Source: Haemonchus contortus (lineage: Eukaryota; Nematoda; Chromadorea; Rhabditida; Trichostrongylidae). Taken from it: a stretch of DNA of 64,000 nt. Position numbers and translations under genes: made by a program. The DNA is taken from the NCBI GenBank assembly GCA_000469685.2, contig LS997563.1:6882437-6946436 (forward strand). Direction: 5' to 3'. Below, in pieces: positions 9,881-20,690 of this stretch; the stretch's first letter is position 1; each line of letters opens with the position of its first letter. Below the pieces are notes generated by a model. It saw only the letters and a program-made list of their open reading frames with translations. It made no database searches and was not told the origin of the DNA.

Positions 9881-12800
9881 CGTGGTCAAAATTGTGCCCA
9901 CGACTCGCCAAACTTGTGAGAAGTTTGGAACTTGCGGCGAAATACTTGTAGTTAACCAACATAAAATCAAAACAAACTAAACTTCTACTTGCACTACGAG
10001 TGATCGTACAAATGGTAGTATTTGTAACATATAAAGCAGTTGAAGTACCAGTACCTAAAGCAGCAGTACCATGAGCAGCTGTTGATGAGAGTAACGGGTT
10101 TGATTGCTCATCATTTTGACATGGGCGAGATGAATATGGATATACATGGCAAACGAAAGGCCAATGAAACCTATAGCCAAGACCAGTACTAACGCTTCCA
10201 CCAGTAAAATGAAACGTGACGTAGATAAACCATACTGCAATAACTTTTCTAATTTACTGCTTCGAATACGAATAACATAAGCAAACATACTGCCTTTATA
10301 CAATACTGGTTCACCTAACAACTTAGTTGATCATATTTCGCTTCAGCTTAGCCTAAATGGGTATTGCAACAAATGAATCTGTGTGAAAAAGCAATAAATC
10401 ATGCTCTTCTCGGAAAAGATATGTGACTTTGTTGCACCTGAAGACTACATACGGTGGCTCATGACTTGGCTAGAACATCAACTGTCACTAAATATGAAAG
10501 GGTTCGACATTTTTGGTGAGGAAGGGTCGCAGGACAGACTGCCCTACAATAGTAATTTCACTGTAGGCGGAAGGGCTGTAGTGTGATCTTCTTGCTCAAG
10601 CTTCCATTTCATCGGCAGCACTCGAGAGGACGATTCAACGAGCGTGCGTTGGAAAGCACTCTTCAACAGCGCCCGCATGTCCAAATGCTTCAAAACAAGT
10701 TATCCTTATAGTTTGTGCCGAACCCAACCAATCCTTCGTGAATAGAAGTAAGATAATTACGCAGCCTATACAATGCAGACAGCGAAACACAGTAGTATCA
10801 GACTACGGTCACAGTTGCTGAACTATGCACAAATTTTAATTATTGAAAAAAGAGATCACAAAAATTGAGGCACAGTCTCTGAGCTGTGTAACGATAGACG
10901 CTTAAGCCTCTCCAAGCTCCTTGGGCACTCTAGGCTTTATCGTCCAGTTCCCATCAACCGCATGATTTTCGTCACTCTGGGATCTTTGGTGGAGAGTCGA
11001 GGCGGATGCTCAATGACGGCCAATAGAAGGCAGCATAGGCAGAAGGGGAGAGTTAGGGAGAATGAAGGCTGGAGAAGTAGGAATCGGGAGAAGTAGGAGA
11101 GAAGTCGAAGGATGGCTATCGACGGATAAAGATTGGGGATGGCGCTTGTATTGGACTTGGCAAGTGACGCTTGATCTCTTTCCTTCTGAAGCGTTAGCGA
11201 TTTTTTTTTACAAAAGTACTAAGTGCACCCTATCATGCCTCCGATGAACCAGAGCGAAAAGCACAACAATTAATTGCTTGGTAATTTAGTTATTTCCAGA
11301 GGGTCCGACAACGAAGGGCAACGAAGGCAAGGGGGAAGAGATTTCAAAAAATGCAAGTAGGTCCACCCCACAAGTCGTTTTTTGAAAACCTTGAACGATT
11401 CAATGTGACCTGTTCAAGGAAATGATATTTTTAAGTATAGAATTAAAAACCGAAACTCACAGTAATAGAAATACCCATGAAGGTTGCACGGCTAATATCA
11501 AACGGGAGATATTCGGTGACAACATATCTGACGCCTCGGACGAATTCCTTGCTTGGCCATTCACAATAAACATTCATTGCTATCCAGTTTACAACGACAG
11601 CAATGTTGATAAGACCGATCAATAATAACCACTTCGGCGAAGCATAAAGGTCTACAATTGCACAGGAAAGTTGTGGTAAAAATTTCACAAACACTGGATT
11701 CGAAATATGTTTCGAGGTTCTATTATTTCGCTACATGGTATTGGTGTAAGTGAATTCTGACTCGAGGTTCATAAACTAGGAAACTTGCGAAGCAAAGGCA
11801 GAATGAGGGAGGAGGAAGTGAAGCTGTGGCAATAAGTATTTTGTCGGACCTTCAACCAAGCAGTATTGTTGGGGAATCTCCAACAAAAGGTACTTTTTCA
11901 CTAATGGCATAGTACACTATGATTCTGGGGTACCTTTTAAAACTGAAATGAGAAAGGGTTTGTAGAGAGCAATGCAGGATGGCGAGGGAAGGAAGAAAAT
12001 CCTCCGACATATCGATACAAATAAGTACCTTAAAAGTAGTGTGTACGGTTAATAGAATGGGAGGGATATTCGAACATGATTTCGGCTGTTGCAATTAAGT
12101 AAAGAGCTGTCTACATTACGCCAAAATGTTCAAAACTGCCTTCTAGTATCGCTGAAGGTCACGACTACTTGCTTGGATTTCTCGATTTGCTCGATTTTTT
12201 TGTGTATAGTGTTGAAACTCGTTCGATTTAGGGTGTAGCATACAGCCGATACAGTACTATTCGAGCCTTCATAACGCCTTGTAATAGCCGTTGTCCAATT
12301 TGTTTCATCCTAAAGGGATTTTTATAGAATCATTTTTGTCGGGAACTGTGCCTTCGAAAGCATAGAAGGGAAAGTGTCAAGAGGCGCCGCCTCGCGTCAA
12401 TGACTCAGAGCATTCCTCATTAGTATACTTAGACGCTTTTCGACGCATTCATCCTCTACTATTGGTTGCTTGTTCAAGGCAAGCATTTGAATTTGTACGC
12501 GACCACCCCACAGGTCACTGCCAGAGCAAGGCAAGCACTCGAATCCGCGGTAGTCAAGTAGGTGTTCAGTATGAAGACGCGAAGACGCGTATCGTAGTGA
12601 TTTCCTTTAATGTAACTTTCTCCAGATGGTTTCAAACGCCCAATTTCAAGCGTGGAGAAATAAGAAAAATTCGACTAACCTACATATAAGAAAATACTTG
12701 TGCACAAAGTTATTTGTGACGAAGATCATTGACGAAACAAATGTCGTGCTGTATAGTAAGATGATGAAAGGGCCAATCATCCAGTCGCCACCTCTTCCAG

Positions 12801-13380
12801 TTGAGATAATAAGGAGTACTGAGTTGAAGGCAGTTGCTTCCTGAAAATGCCGATATCTACCGTTGGGAGACTCGCAGATGAATCGTTTTTATGTTATCAG
12901 TCTGCCGCACACGGCAGTCACGGACGAGTTCCCTCGCTATTGCAGTTTCTCATACAGCTTTATCGACATGCGGCTATAGTTTTTGACATGATTCTACTGT
13001 TACTTCTACTTATGTATTTCTTGCATTATACTCACTGCGAAACTCCTGCTTCAATGTGCTACATTTCTTTGCGCGCGTCGCTCTCCCCGCGACAACTTCG
13101 ATTTAACTGCACCCCTCCCTCTACTATTGGATGATCATGGACTTACTAACTGGCTATTTTTGAGAAAGACAGTCAGACCTCGGTTTGAAAGTCACCAACT
13201 TACTCGTCATTCTCTTCGTGTAGTTGCCCTCTGTAATTCTATCATTGCCCTCCCAGCGTATTGCATTTACAGAAGCTTGTACTTGAGCTCGAGCTCCTAA
13301 CGCAGTGAAAATCAGAAGGAACATGGGCAGTCTGTTGGGTCAGTCACATTTTTATTGGTGCCCAACACACCCTAAGAAGT

Positions 13381-13492
13381 ATTCAATAGGTCCCTAGGTC
13401 TTCACCGGGCATAAGAGACCTCGAAATCCCATATTTATTCAATAGGTCCCTAGGTCTTCACCGGGCATAAGAGACCTCGAAATCCCATATTA
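13381..13492. repeat. Perfect 56-bp tandem duplication
   Basis: The unit starting ATTCAATAGGTCCCTAGG occurs at 13381-13436 and again at 13437-13492. The corresponding single copy in intron 1 of gene 3 begins near 26,030, so the doubling happened after the segmental duplication. Confidence 0.8.
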
Positions 13493-13689
13493 TACTGCGC
13501 CGCGAACGAGTCCGATACTCCTAGGACTTCCCAACTTTACGAAGGTTGCCTTTTATATTTTGAGATTTGGCAACACCAGTGTAGCACACTAACAACTGAC
13601 ACCACTATCGTAAAGTTTGACTATTTTGATGTTACGTTGCGAAAGTTAAGCGCGATTTGTTTTGTTTACACTAAGTTCTAAGATTTTGG

Positions 13690-14485
13690 TTAGGCCAAGT
13701 TATGCAGTTGAGTCGTGAGCATTTTCGCGCGATTATTTTCTACAATTTTCGACGTAATCTAACTCAACAGCAATGCATGGATGAACTTAGTTTAATTTTT
13801 GGTGATGTCGCTCTGTCCAGGTCCAGTGTTTATCGATGGTACAGTGAGTTCACCCCAGGTCGTAGTTCACTCAAAGAAGAATTTCGTGGAGGTGGTCCAA
13901 AATCAGTTGTTCCGAAATCCGTTGATACTCTGCACAAACTAATATTGCAAGACATGTGACCTATCGTGAAATTGGGACAACCTTAGGCATTAGTGGGACC
14001 AGCATACATTCAACATTGCATGAATGGATCATGGATTTATGCGTATGAGCCCGAAAGGAAGCAGCAGTCGACCGTATGAGATATCAAGATGAGCCAAATC
14101 GAACAAAAGCTGTCCGCGCAACAAGCACTTCCGAAAAATTGATCTCCTGTTTTTTTTCTGGAAAAACTGGACATGTCGCAACCGTACCACTAGAACGAGC
14201 AGAACAGTTAATTCTCAGTGGTATACCACCATTTGTTTGCCATTTGTCTTCCAGAAATCAGGAAAACCAACCGCTGAAGACGGGTCACTTTTGACCACGA
14301 CAATGCGAGCTCCAACACATCGGCTCAAACAACTGCATTTTTGAGCACTTAAAACAACGATTTGACAGGTCATCAGCCATGTAGCCTCGGGTGACTTCTT
14401 TTCATCCCGTACGTAAAAAATAAAATGAGTGGTCAACGTTTTTCGACACCTGAAGAAGCCGTTGATGCGTTCAGAATCCATGTTT
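13690..14485 (+). mobile_element. Decayed mariner transposon 3
   Basis: The plus strand opens with an intact 85-codon frame (13702-13959) typical of the mariner N-terminal domain: SREHFRAIIFYNFRRNL, QQCMDELSLIFGD, SSVYRWYSEF, then a linker with GGGPKSVVPKSVDTLHKLI. Downstream the protein continues only in pieces (TYREIGTTLGISGTSIHS, SEKLISCFFSGKTGHVATVP) with stops and frameshifts. It belongs to a different lineage from the mariners at 4.2 and 33.9 kb. It lies antisense in intron 1 of gene 2 and has no counterpart in gene 3, so it inserted after the duplication or was lost from copy B. Confidence 0.75.
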
Positions 14486-14922
14486 TAGAGTTACCTTAAT
14501 CAGAGTGGAAGAAGTGCTCCGAAAATTGGTTTAAGCCCATGCAAAAGTGTATGGATCTTAATGTGGAGAACTTTGAAAGACAGTGAAGCGATTTCCCATA
14601 AATAGCATTTGTTTCTATTCTCAAATCTCCAAATATAAAAGGCAACGTACGTATATGGTAAAAATTTTTCCAGAAAAACAGGAGAAAAACTGACCGGAGC
14701 CATGAGAAAAAAAGTTATAGCAGAGACAAGATTCTGGACGATCGATAGAATAAAGAAATAGTTATATGAACGTGTTTTCAAGGGCCGGCAGGAGAACGCG
14801 AGAAAAAGAAGGATATTCATGACGCAAGCTATACAACAGATACATTCAGCCATCAATGTGTAGGTAGTACGGGCAGCACTTGGAGTAGGGAATTTAATTG
14901 TAGTATTCGGCATGTACCGCAT

Positions 14923-14933
14923 TTCTGAAATAG
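14923..14933 (-). promoter_or_regulatory. Candidate trans-splice acceptor, gene 2
   Basis: Minus strand CTATTTCAG, then two bases, then the ATG. The same arrangement is kept in gene 3, as expected if the site is used for spliced-leader addition or ends a 5' UTR intron. Confidence 0.45.
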
Positions 14934-15479
14934 TTCGAAATGTAATTATTAGAGAGTATTTTCAATCATTTTGTAAAACGGAACATCTAAAAAAAGCTGT
15001 GTGAGGTGGAGGAAGGTGTGTCAGATTTTATAGATAAGGAGCCCCAAGGGCAGGTGTAGTGCATACGGTAGATATAGCGCCTATTTATATAAACTATTCT
15101 TGGATAACATAACAGACTGGTCATTAATCTTATTTTTCAGCTTTTTTGTGTGCCGGGTAACAGCTGGGTAGCAGGAACTGGGGATGAAGGCCTTTTTAAG
15201 CAAAAGCTCAGCTTGGCTCCCCTCTCATAAGTAGATAGCGTATATTAAATGCCCATAAAAAACCTATCTTATCACAGGAAAACCAGGAACAGTAACGTAA
15301 TCGGGTTTGTAACGAGGCTCGACGTAAAAATCAAATAATAAGAAACTACTTCAATATGTGCACTGATAACCAGATCTACATAGAAAATCTAACAAAGAGA
15401 ATATGTGATGGAAGAAAAAATATATTTTCTCTAGGATTATGAGAAGGAAATGAGGTTAGATATGTCTACTGGATGACGC

Positions 15480-15880
15480 TACGGAATTGGTGCGAAGGCA
15501 AGTGACAGACAACCACCCACACATGGTCCTTAGTTTCCTGATCGACATTTACCCAGATCAATCAAGCGTTCCATCCTCCGGGGTGGGGGACGCGCATTAC
15601 GTGCGTCCGAGGACGCGCGCGGCAAATTGCACAGTGATGTTCGTGTCGATTTGTACGACTCTGACGCCAAGTTTGGAGACACCAAACTCGAAGTAGAGTA
15701 GCTTAGTAGGTTCAGATGATCCTTCTAATCTACTCTTCTTTAAATTTGGGCCCCAATGATACGCGCTGAAGTAATTCAATCAGCCACGCGCATCCTCGGA
15801 CGAACTACGACCAAATACCTCTCCGGGGTCATTCAATTGGTACCAGACTCGTTGGGGAAGCTGACTTAAAAGCACTGACT
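15480..15880 (+). repeat. SINE copy interrupted by an inverted-repeat element
   Basis: Head and body resemble the copy at 26,960-27,200. The body is interrupted at 15,585-15,820 by family B element 1 and resumes with CATTCAATTGGTACCAGACTC. Confidence 0.65.
15585..15820. mobile_element. Inverted-repeat element, family B copy 1 (Mutator-type MITE)
   Basis: 236 bp, flanked by the perfect 9-bp direct repeat CTCCGGGGT (15,576-15,584 and 15,821-15,829). The terminal regions are inverted and GC-rich, both containing CGTCCGAGGA.GCGCG. The paralogous position in duplication copy B (about 27,070) has no insert and only one copy of the corresponding target sequence. No coding capacity. Confidence 0.85.
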
Positions 15881-16409
15881 TGCACGCAAGAATGAGACAG
15901 TAAACACGATGATCGATTTATTTATCTTCGATTCATCAATGTAAATGGATCAAAACATATGTGAAAGGTTATTAAATCATCTCCTACTAGAAGAAAATGC
16001 GGACGCAGTAGTTAAGTGATGAGTGGGCAAATATAGCCTCCTATTTCCGCTTACATCACACTACAGAAATTACTGACGAATAATTACTGCGATGTATCCA
16101 TACCTACGTGTCTACATCCTCATTAAATTAATCAGTCAACTTTTTCCCTGTTTTAAGGACAGTTTTTCACTTCGTTGAATAACCGAATATGGTGCTTCCT
16201 ATCTTCTCCGATGAGGAAGCACCGTATCATTGTAGAACGGGAACAGTGCAGCCCACAACTCGCTCTCTCCATAGAACATCAATGATTCAGCGTTTATACA
16301 GCAATAATGAAGATAATATACAAATAACAGGATGATCGAATCATTTATTGTCAATTCTTCAAAGTAAATCGCTCGAAACAGATGTAAAAGGTCGCTTAAA
16401 CCTTCTTTC

Positions 16410-16604
16410 AATGACATGCAGTGGTCAGTCGATATACAGGTGAGTGTTCTTATCCTTCCAGACGAGTCTAGTACCAGCTAAATGACCTCGGAAGGAAAAA
16501 AGGAATGGTGAGTGGGTGAATATCGATCCTGGATTTGAACCCCTGACTATGTGTGTGTGGTACGATACTTGCCACTATACCTCCTCCCCTCTATTCGAAA
16601 GACC
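16410..16604 (-). repeat. tRNA-derived SINE; target of the RTE insertion
   Basis: On the minus strand: GAGGTATAGTGGCAAG (box A side), CACACACACATAGTCA, box B-like GGGTTCAAATCC, then body with GTACTAGACTCGTCTGGAAG. Its 5' edge is cut by the RTE, whose 19-bp target duplication begins there. Paralogue: 28,000-28,200. Confidence 0.7.
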
Positions 16605-19600
16605 TCTTCTTCTTATTCTTCAGCGCCTGTCCCGCATGTAGGCGGGGTCCGCTTTTCTGATATGTTGACGCCACTTCTCCCGATTAAACGCTTGATCGGG
16701 GTGGGTGTTAACCGTTTTGAGGTCTTCGTGCAACGTATCGAGCCATCGCTGCTTTGGGCGCCCTCTAGGCCGTCTTCCGGACACGTCTAGGTTGAGACCG
16801 ATCTTACGAACGCTGCCTTCGTCCGCGCGGAGAACGTGGCCATACCAACGGAGTCGGGCTTCGCGCATTTTATCGACAATGGGCGCTACACCGAATCGCT
16901 CCCTGATGGCGTCATTACTTATGCGATCTAGTCGTGTTACTCCGGCAGTCCAGCGCAGCATCTTGGTCTCCATCACACTGAGACGAGCTTCTACTTCTTT
17001 GGTCGTAGGCCAGCACTCGGCGCCGTAAATCGCGACGGGGCGGATGACGGTTCTGTAGATTTTTGATTTGAGTCGCTCAGGGATGTTCTTATCGCAGAGT
17101 ACGCCAGTCATTGAGCGCCACTTCAACCACGCTGCATTCACGCGAGAATTCGTTTCAAAACCCAGACTGCCATCAGACGCAAGTGCCGATCCAAGGTACT
17201 TGAAGGTTGTTGTCCGTGTGAGCTCAGTGCCATTGATCTTGATAGAGCCTGGCTCGCTCGAATCAGTGGTCAAGTACTCAGTCTTTTTGACGTTTAACCT
17301 GAGCCCGAACCTAGCCAGACGGTCGGACCAGGTCTGCACCTGTGACTCGAGCTCGCTTTTGTCTTCGCTGGCGAGCATCACATCATCGGCATAAAGAAGC
17401 GTCCATGGAGCCGGCTTCTGGAGGTCTTTTGTAATGGCATCCATGACGACAACAAAAAGTAGTGGGGATAACGCAGAGCCCTGGTGTACTCCGACGGAGA
17501 TGGGGAAATCCGTCGATGTGCCCGCTGCCGTTTGCACTCGGCTTTTTGGGCTAGTGTAAAGGATGCGCACCCACTCAATAAGCTCTTCGGGAACGCCATG
17601 CTGTCGTAAGGCATACCATATAACGTCACGCGGAACGCGGTCGAAAGCCTTCTCCAAGTCTAGAAAGGCAAGATGGACCGGTCTTCGTTTTTCGCGATGC
17701 TTTTCTAGTAGAAGGCGAGTGGCGTGTATGGCATCAATGGTGCTGCAACCAGAGACAAAACCACACTGATTGGTGGTCAGCTCGACGATGTCGCGGATAC
17801 GACTGTCCACAATTCGCTCAAAGATTTTCATGCTGTGCGAGAGCAGGCGAATTGGGCGATAGCAAGCGCAGTCTCCAGGACTGCCCTTCTTTTTCCAGAT
17901 AGGAATCGTCGTGCTCTGTTGCCAGCTCTCAGGCACCTTCTTCTCTGCGACGACCTGATTGAAGAAGTCCGTCAACCACCCTGCAGGATTCCAACATTTC
18001 GATTTCCACAGGTCCGCTGCTAAGTCGTCAGGACCAGTTGCTTTGCCTGATTTCATCCTCTTCATAGCCGTAATTGTCTCCCTCACAGTTATCTTCTGGA
18101 CAGGACCGTATACTGGCGGAGCGCAAGGGATGGCGGGATGAGCAAATTCGACTGTCGAGATGTTTTCGAAGTACTCTCGCCATCGTTTCAGTGTTTGCTT
18201 GCGGTCCGTCAGGAGATGACCATTCTCGTCATTTATGCCGAAGAACCTTTCTATATCCTCGGTCTGGCGATGGCGGGTCTTTGCGAGACGGTAAACATAC
18301 CGCTCACCGTCGCGAGACTCGAGCTTCTCGTTCAATTCGGCAAAATGAGCTGCCTTCACAGAAGCAACGACCTTCTTCGCCTCTTTCTTCGCGATCTGAT
18401 AGCGCTGCCAATTATCGGCTGTCTTTTCCGAGAGGAATGCGTGGTATTGCTTTTTCTTCTCACGTACTTTATCCCTGACATGATCCGTCCACAACCATGT
18501 TTGCTTGTCAATCTTTCGACGTCCAGGCTTGGTCATGCCGAGCTCCGACCGTGCAATCCGGGTTATCGCTTCGACAGCACTCTTCCAGGTTTCATCGACA
18601 GTCGTTACCGCCGGTAATAGAATGCGGGAGACGACGGTCGATTCCTTTTCTTTTTCCTTCAGTCGCCACCACTTGATTCTCGCTGGCCCACACCTTTCGG
18701 CAACTTTCGGTTTCGGCGGGGCGATCTTTAGCGTACAAATCAGCGGTCGATGTTGTGTAGCGACCGTTTCATAAGGTACTGTCTTCGCGTCTGTTACGAG
18801 TCCCTGATCGCGGTGCCTGACAAGGACGAAATCGATTTGTGTTCTGTTTTCACCGCTATAGAAGGTAATGAGATGAGAGTCACGCTTACGGAATTTCGTG
18901 TTTACAATGACGAGATTATGCGAATCTGCATACTCAAGAATTCGCTCGCCATCAGTATTGCGTGACCCATATCCAAAACCACCATGACAGCTATAACCGT
19001 CTTTAGTAGCTCCTACATGACCATTAAGATCACCTGCGACAACTAGTGCTTCTTGTAACGGTACTTCAGCTGTCTTCTCATCTAGCAGGTTCCAGAACTT
19101 GTCCTTGGTTTGTTCAGAGCATCCAGCCTGTGGAGCATACGCTGAGAAGAAATGGTATTTTTGGCATTCGATGACCACAGTGATCTTCATTAAGCGATCA
19201 TCGAAGCGCTCCACGCCCACTATCGAATCACGGAACCTTTCAGAGACAATTATGCCAACTCCATTGGTGGTTTTGGGTCCACCACAGAGAACGGCTTTGA
19301 AGCCGTGGCCGATGTCCCTCGACTTGCAGCAGGACCACCTCGTTTCCTGCACGGCACAGAAATCAATTCTTCGACGCTCTAGAGCTTCTGCTATCTCATA
19401 CGAGCGTCCCGTTAATGTGCCAACATTTAACGTCGCAACGCGAGTCTTCAATACGTTGCGGGACTTTTGGACTAGCCTAGTTGCCCCCCGATGCCGTCCT
19501 TGCACCGGAGACCCTCGCATACTTTTCACACTCACCGGGCCTTGCAAGTGCGCGTCGGCTCCCGCGGACGCCGTAGCATTACATCGAGATTCTTTGAGTG

Positions 19601-19743
19601 ACATTAACATTTTTGATGTGACTGGGGTGTTCGTAGGCCGGCCTGTCACGGGGCCTGTCGCCTGCATTCGAATGTCCGTGGTCAGCTCAGCCCACAGAGT
19701 GGGCAGTTTCCAGTGGCACCCCTTGGAGGAACGGACTTCGCCA
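16605..19743 (-). mobile_element. Full-length RTE-type non-LTR retrotransposon
   Basis: Complete element flanked by a perfect 19-bp target-site duplication, CCCCTCTATTCGAAAGACC, at 16,586-16,604 and 19,744-19,762. The 5' leader is only 76 nt, the single protein frame is intact, and the 3' UTR is 15 nt with an AAGAAG-rich tail rather than poly(A). A short 3' UTR with a simple-repeat tail and one endonuclease-RT frame are usual for the RTE clade. The paralogous site at about 28,195 is empty. Intact frame plus identical flanks indicate a recent insertion. Confidence 0.9.
16620..19667 (-). CDS. RTE-type endonuclease/reverse transcriptase polyprotein
   Basis: 1015 residues, no stops. Residues about 76-310 form an apurinic-type (EEP) endonuclease: N81 in LNVGTL, E108 in VQETRW, D213/N215 in GDLNGH, D279 in QIDFVL and H306 in QHRP, which nicks the genomic target. 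Residues about 520-800 are the reverse transcriptase: GKATGPDDL, AFLDLEKAFDRVPRDV (first catalytic Asp about 670), VHQGSALSPLLF and YADD at 759-762, which copies the RNA at the nick (target-primed reverse transcription). The C-terminal part has the usual RWYGHVLR and GRRPRGRPKQRW motifs. All key catalytic residues I can check are present, so the copy may be competent. The start is the first in-frame ATG, 76 nt from the element end; an internal start nearer the endonuclease domain is possible. The plus-strand frames beneath it are shadows. Confidence 0.93.
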   Translation of the reverse strand: MQATGPVTGRPTNTPVTSKMLMSLKESRCNATASAGADAHLQGPVSVKSMRGSPVQGRHRGATRLVQKSRNVLKTRVATLNVGTLTGRSYEIAEALERRRIDFCAVQETRWSCCKSRDIGHGFKAVLCGGPKTTNGVGIIVSERFRDSIVGVERFDDRLMKITVVIECQKYHFFSAYAPQAGCSEQTKDKFWNLLDEKTAEVPLQEALVVAGDLNGHVGATKDGYSCHGGFGYGSRNTDGERILEYADSHNLVIVNTKFRKRDSHLITFYSGENRTQIDFVLVRHRDQGLVTDAKTVPYETVATQHRPLICTLKIAPPKPKVAERCGPARIKWWRLKEKEKESTVVSRILLPAVTTVDETWKSAVEAITRIARSELGMTKPGRRKIDKQTWLWTDHVRDKVREKKKQYHAFLSEKTADNWQRYQIAKKEAKKVVASVKAAHFAELNEKLESRDGERYVYRLAKTRHRQTEDIERFFGINDENGHLLTDRKQTLKRWREYFENISTVEFAHPAIPCAPPVYGPVQKITVRETITAMKRMKSGKATGPDDLAADLWKSKCWNPAGWLTDFFNQVVAEKKVPESWQQSTTIPIWKKKGSPGDCACYRPIRLLSHSMKIFERIVDSRIRDIVELTTNQCGFVSGCSTIDAIHATRLLLEKHREKRRPVHLAFLDLEKAFDRVPRDVIWYALRQHGVPEELIEWVRILYTSPKSRVQTAAGTSTDFPISVGVHQGSALSPLLFVVVMDAITKDLQKPAPWTLLYADDVMLASEDKSELESQVQTWSDRLARFGLRLNVKKTEYLTTDSSEPGSIKINGTELTRTTTFKYLGSALASDGSLGFETNSRVNAAWLKWRSMTGVLCDKNIPERLKSKIYRTVIRPVAIYGAECWPTTKEVEARLSVMETKMLRWTAGVTRLDRISNDAIRERFGVAPIVDKMREARLRWYGHVLRADEGSVRKIGLNLDVSGRRPRGRPKQRWLDTLHEDLKTVNTHPDQAFNREKWRQHIRKADPAYMRDRR

Positions 19744-20690
19744 CCCCTCTATTCGAAAGACCATGTCCAAATAATGCTTATGCAGCTGTCAAAGGTGAAG
19801 ATTCGGAAGGAAAGTAAAAAAGGGAATGAAGGACCTAATGCAGAAGCCCAAATCAATATCAATCATTTTGAGCTGAATGAATGCATCAGTGCTGACTGAA
19901 GGTTGGTGCTTCTTTCTGCTACCAAGGAAAAACGCAAGCACTCAACTTAGTTGGGGATGTTTTTCGAGGATTGTTTTTGTGGATGTTTCTCATACAAGCC
20001 TGTTTTCGTTCTTCGCCCGAGCCTAAAATTTAACTGACATGGGAAACTTGGGCAAACGTTCTGGAAAAGGAAATTCAGGGATATTGGGGATCGGCATATG
20101 CGATAAATGGGCTTAGGGAGATGAAGAGCAGACGTGTGTCCTCCTTTCTTCAGATAGCTCCATGCGTCCAGGATTCTTCAATTAATTGTATGAAAAGGTG
20201 CTCAAGCATTAAGCACATGCATAGTGGTTACGAGCAAGGTAATTGTTCACTAGATAGTGCTCCGTGACGTCTCCATTTTGGACTTCCCCCCCCCCCCCTT
20301 ATAAGAAGAAGTGACCCCTGTTAACACGCAAGATGACGAATTAGAAATCACAACTGTAATAGTAGTAAAGAAAACACAAGGGCAAGCAGGCGATATTCTT
20401 GCGTATCATGTGAGAGCTTGTGCAGACACCCAATAATTTTCATTCCTTTAGGATATCCCCTACCATCAGAAAACATAGTGGTCTTAATTCAGATTTTTGA
20501 GATCTTCGTCGGCACGTTCCCAACTTACGTCTTCTGGCCGTACTTAGTGCATATTCCACAACCCTACTCCAGGAAACAAACATGGGATCCATCACATATA
20601 CGTAATTTTTATAATATTTACTTCCATAACGAGCAACAACAAACAAAAACAGAACACGTATCAAAGCAAAATGTTACAATTTTTACTTTG
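19744..20690. other. Upstream flank of the duplicated unit, no gene
   Basis: Matches about 28,200-29,000 in copy B. It contains a run of 13 C near 20,287. From about 20,608 the 3' flank of gene 3 begins. Confidence 0.5.

Larger units (their letters stand above)
8612..14922 (-). pseudogene. Str-superfamily 7TM chemoreceptor gene 2 (broken)
   Basis: All five exons are recognisable: 14695-14922 (TM1-2, MPNTT start region, RPLKTRSYNYFFILS), 12680-12840 (TM3, STGRGGDWMIGPF), 11461-11651 (TM4, NWIAMNVYCEWPSKEF), 10055-10234 (TM5, SRFILLVEALVLVLAIG) and 8612-8890 (TM6-7, PLYTMYGLLFTGATSPHW, IKDYR motif, stop). Splice phases and lengths match gene 3 except at two places. Exon 3 lacks 14 nt just after its acceptor compared with genes 3, 4 and 5 (5 instead of 19 nt before TA[TC]GCTTC), shifting the frame. 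The last codon of exon 4, CAG in genes 3, 4 and 5, is TAG here. Two separate lesions argue for a pseudogene rather than a sequencing error, though rescue by other splice sites is not excluded. Intron 1 holds a decayed mariner, intron 4 a palindromic tRNA-like repeat. Confidence 0.85.
8500..20560. repeat. Segmental duplication, copy A
   Basis: Matches 20,600-29,000 in the same order and orientation: receptor gene (exons and introns), then the upstream region with SINE copies, then an AT-rich stretch with TGACCCCTGTTAACAC (TAAAGACCCCTGTTAACAC in copy B). Corresponding anchor points include 10.40 with 22.09 kb, 13.2 with 25.9 kb, 15.0 with 26.5 kb, 16.2 with 27.8 kb and 20.3 with 28.76 kb. Copy A is longer mainly because it carries the RTE, a mariner and an inverted-repeat element absent from copy B. 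Confidence 0.75.

Noticed and set aside
9627..9980. Two overlapping frames of about 115 codons on opposite strands
   Set aside because: They follow from the palindromic tRNA-like repeat; no protein family features.
16705..19899. Many plus-strand open frames of 60-266 codons
   Set aside because: They are antisense shadows of the RTE protein.
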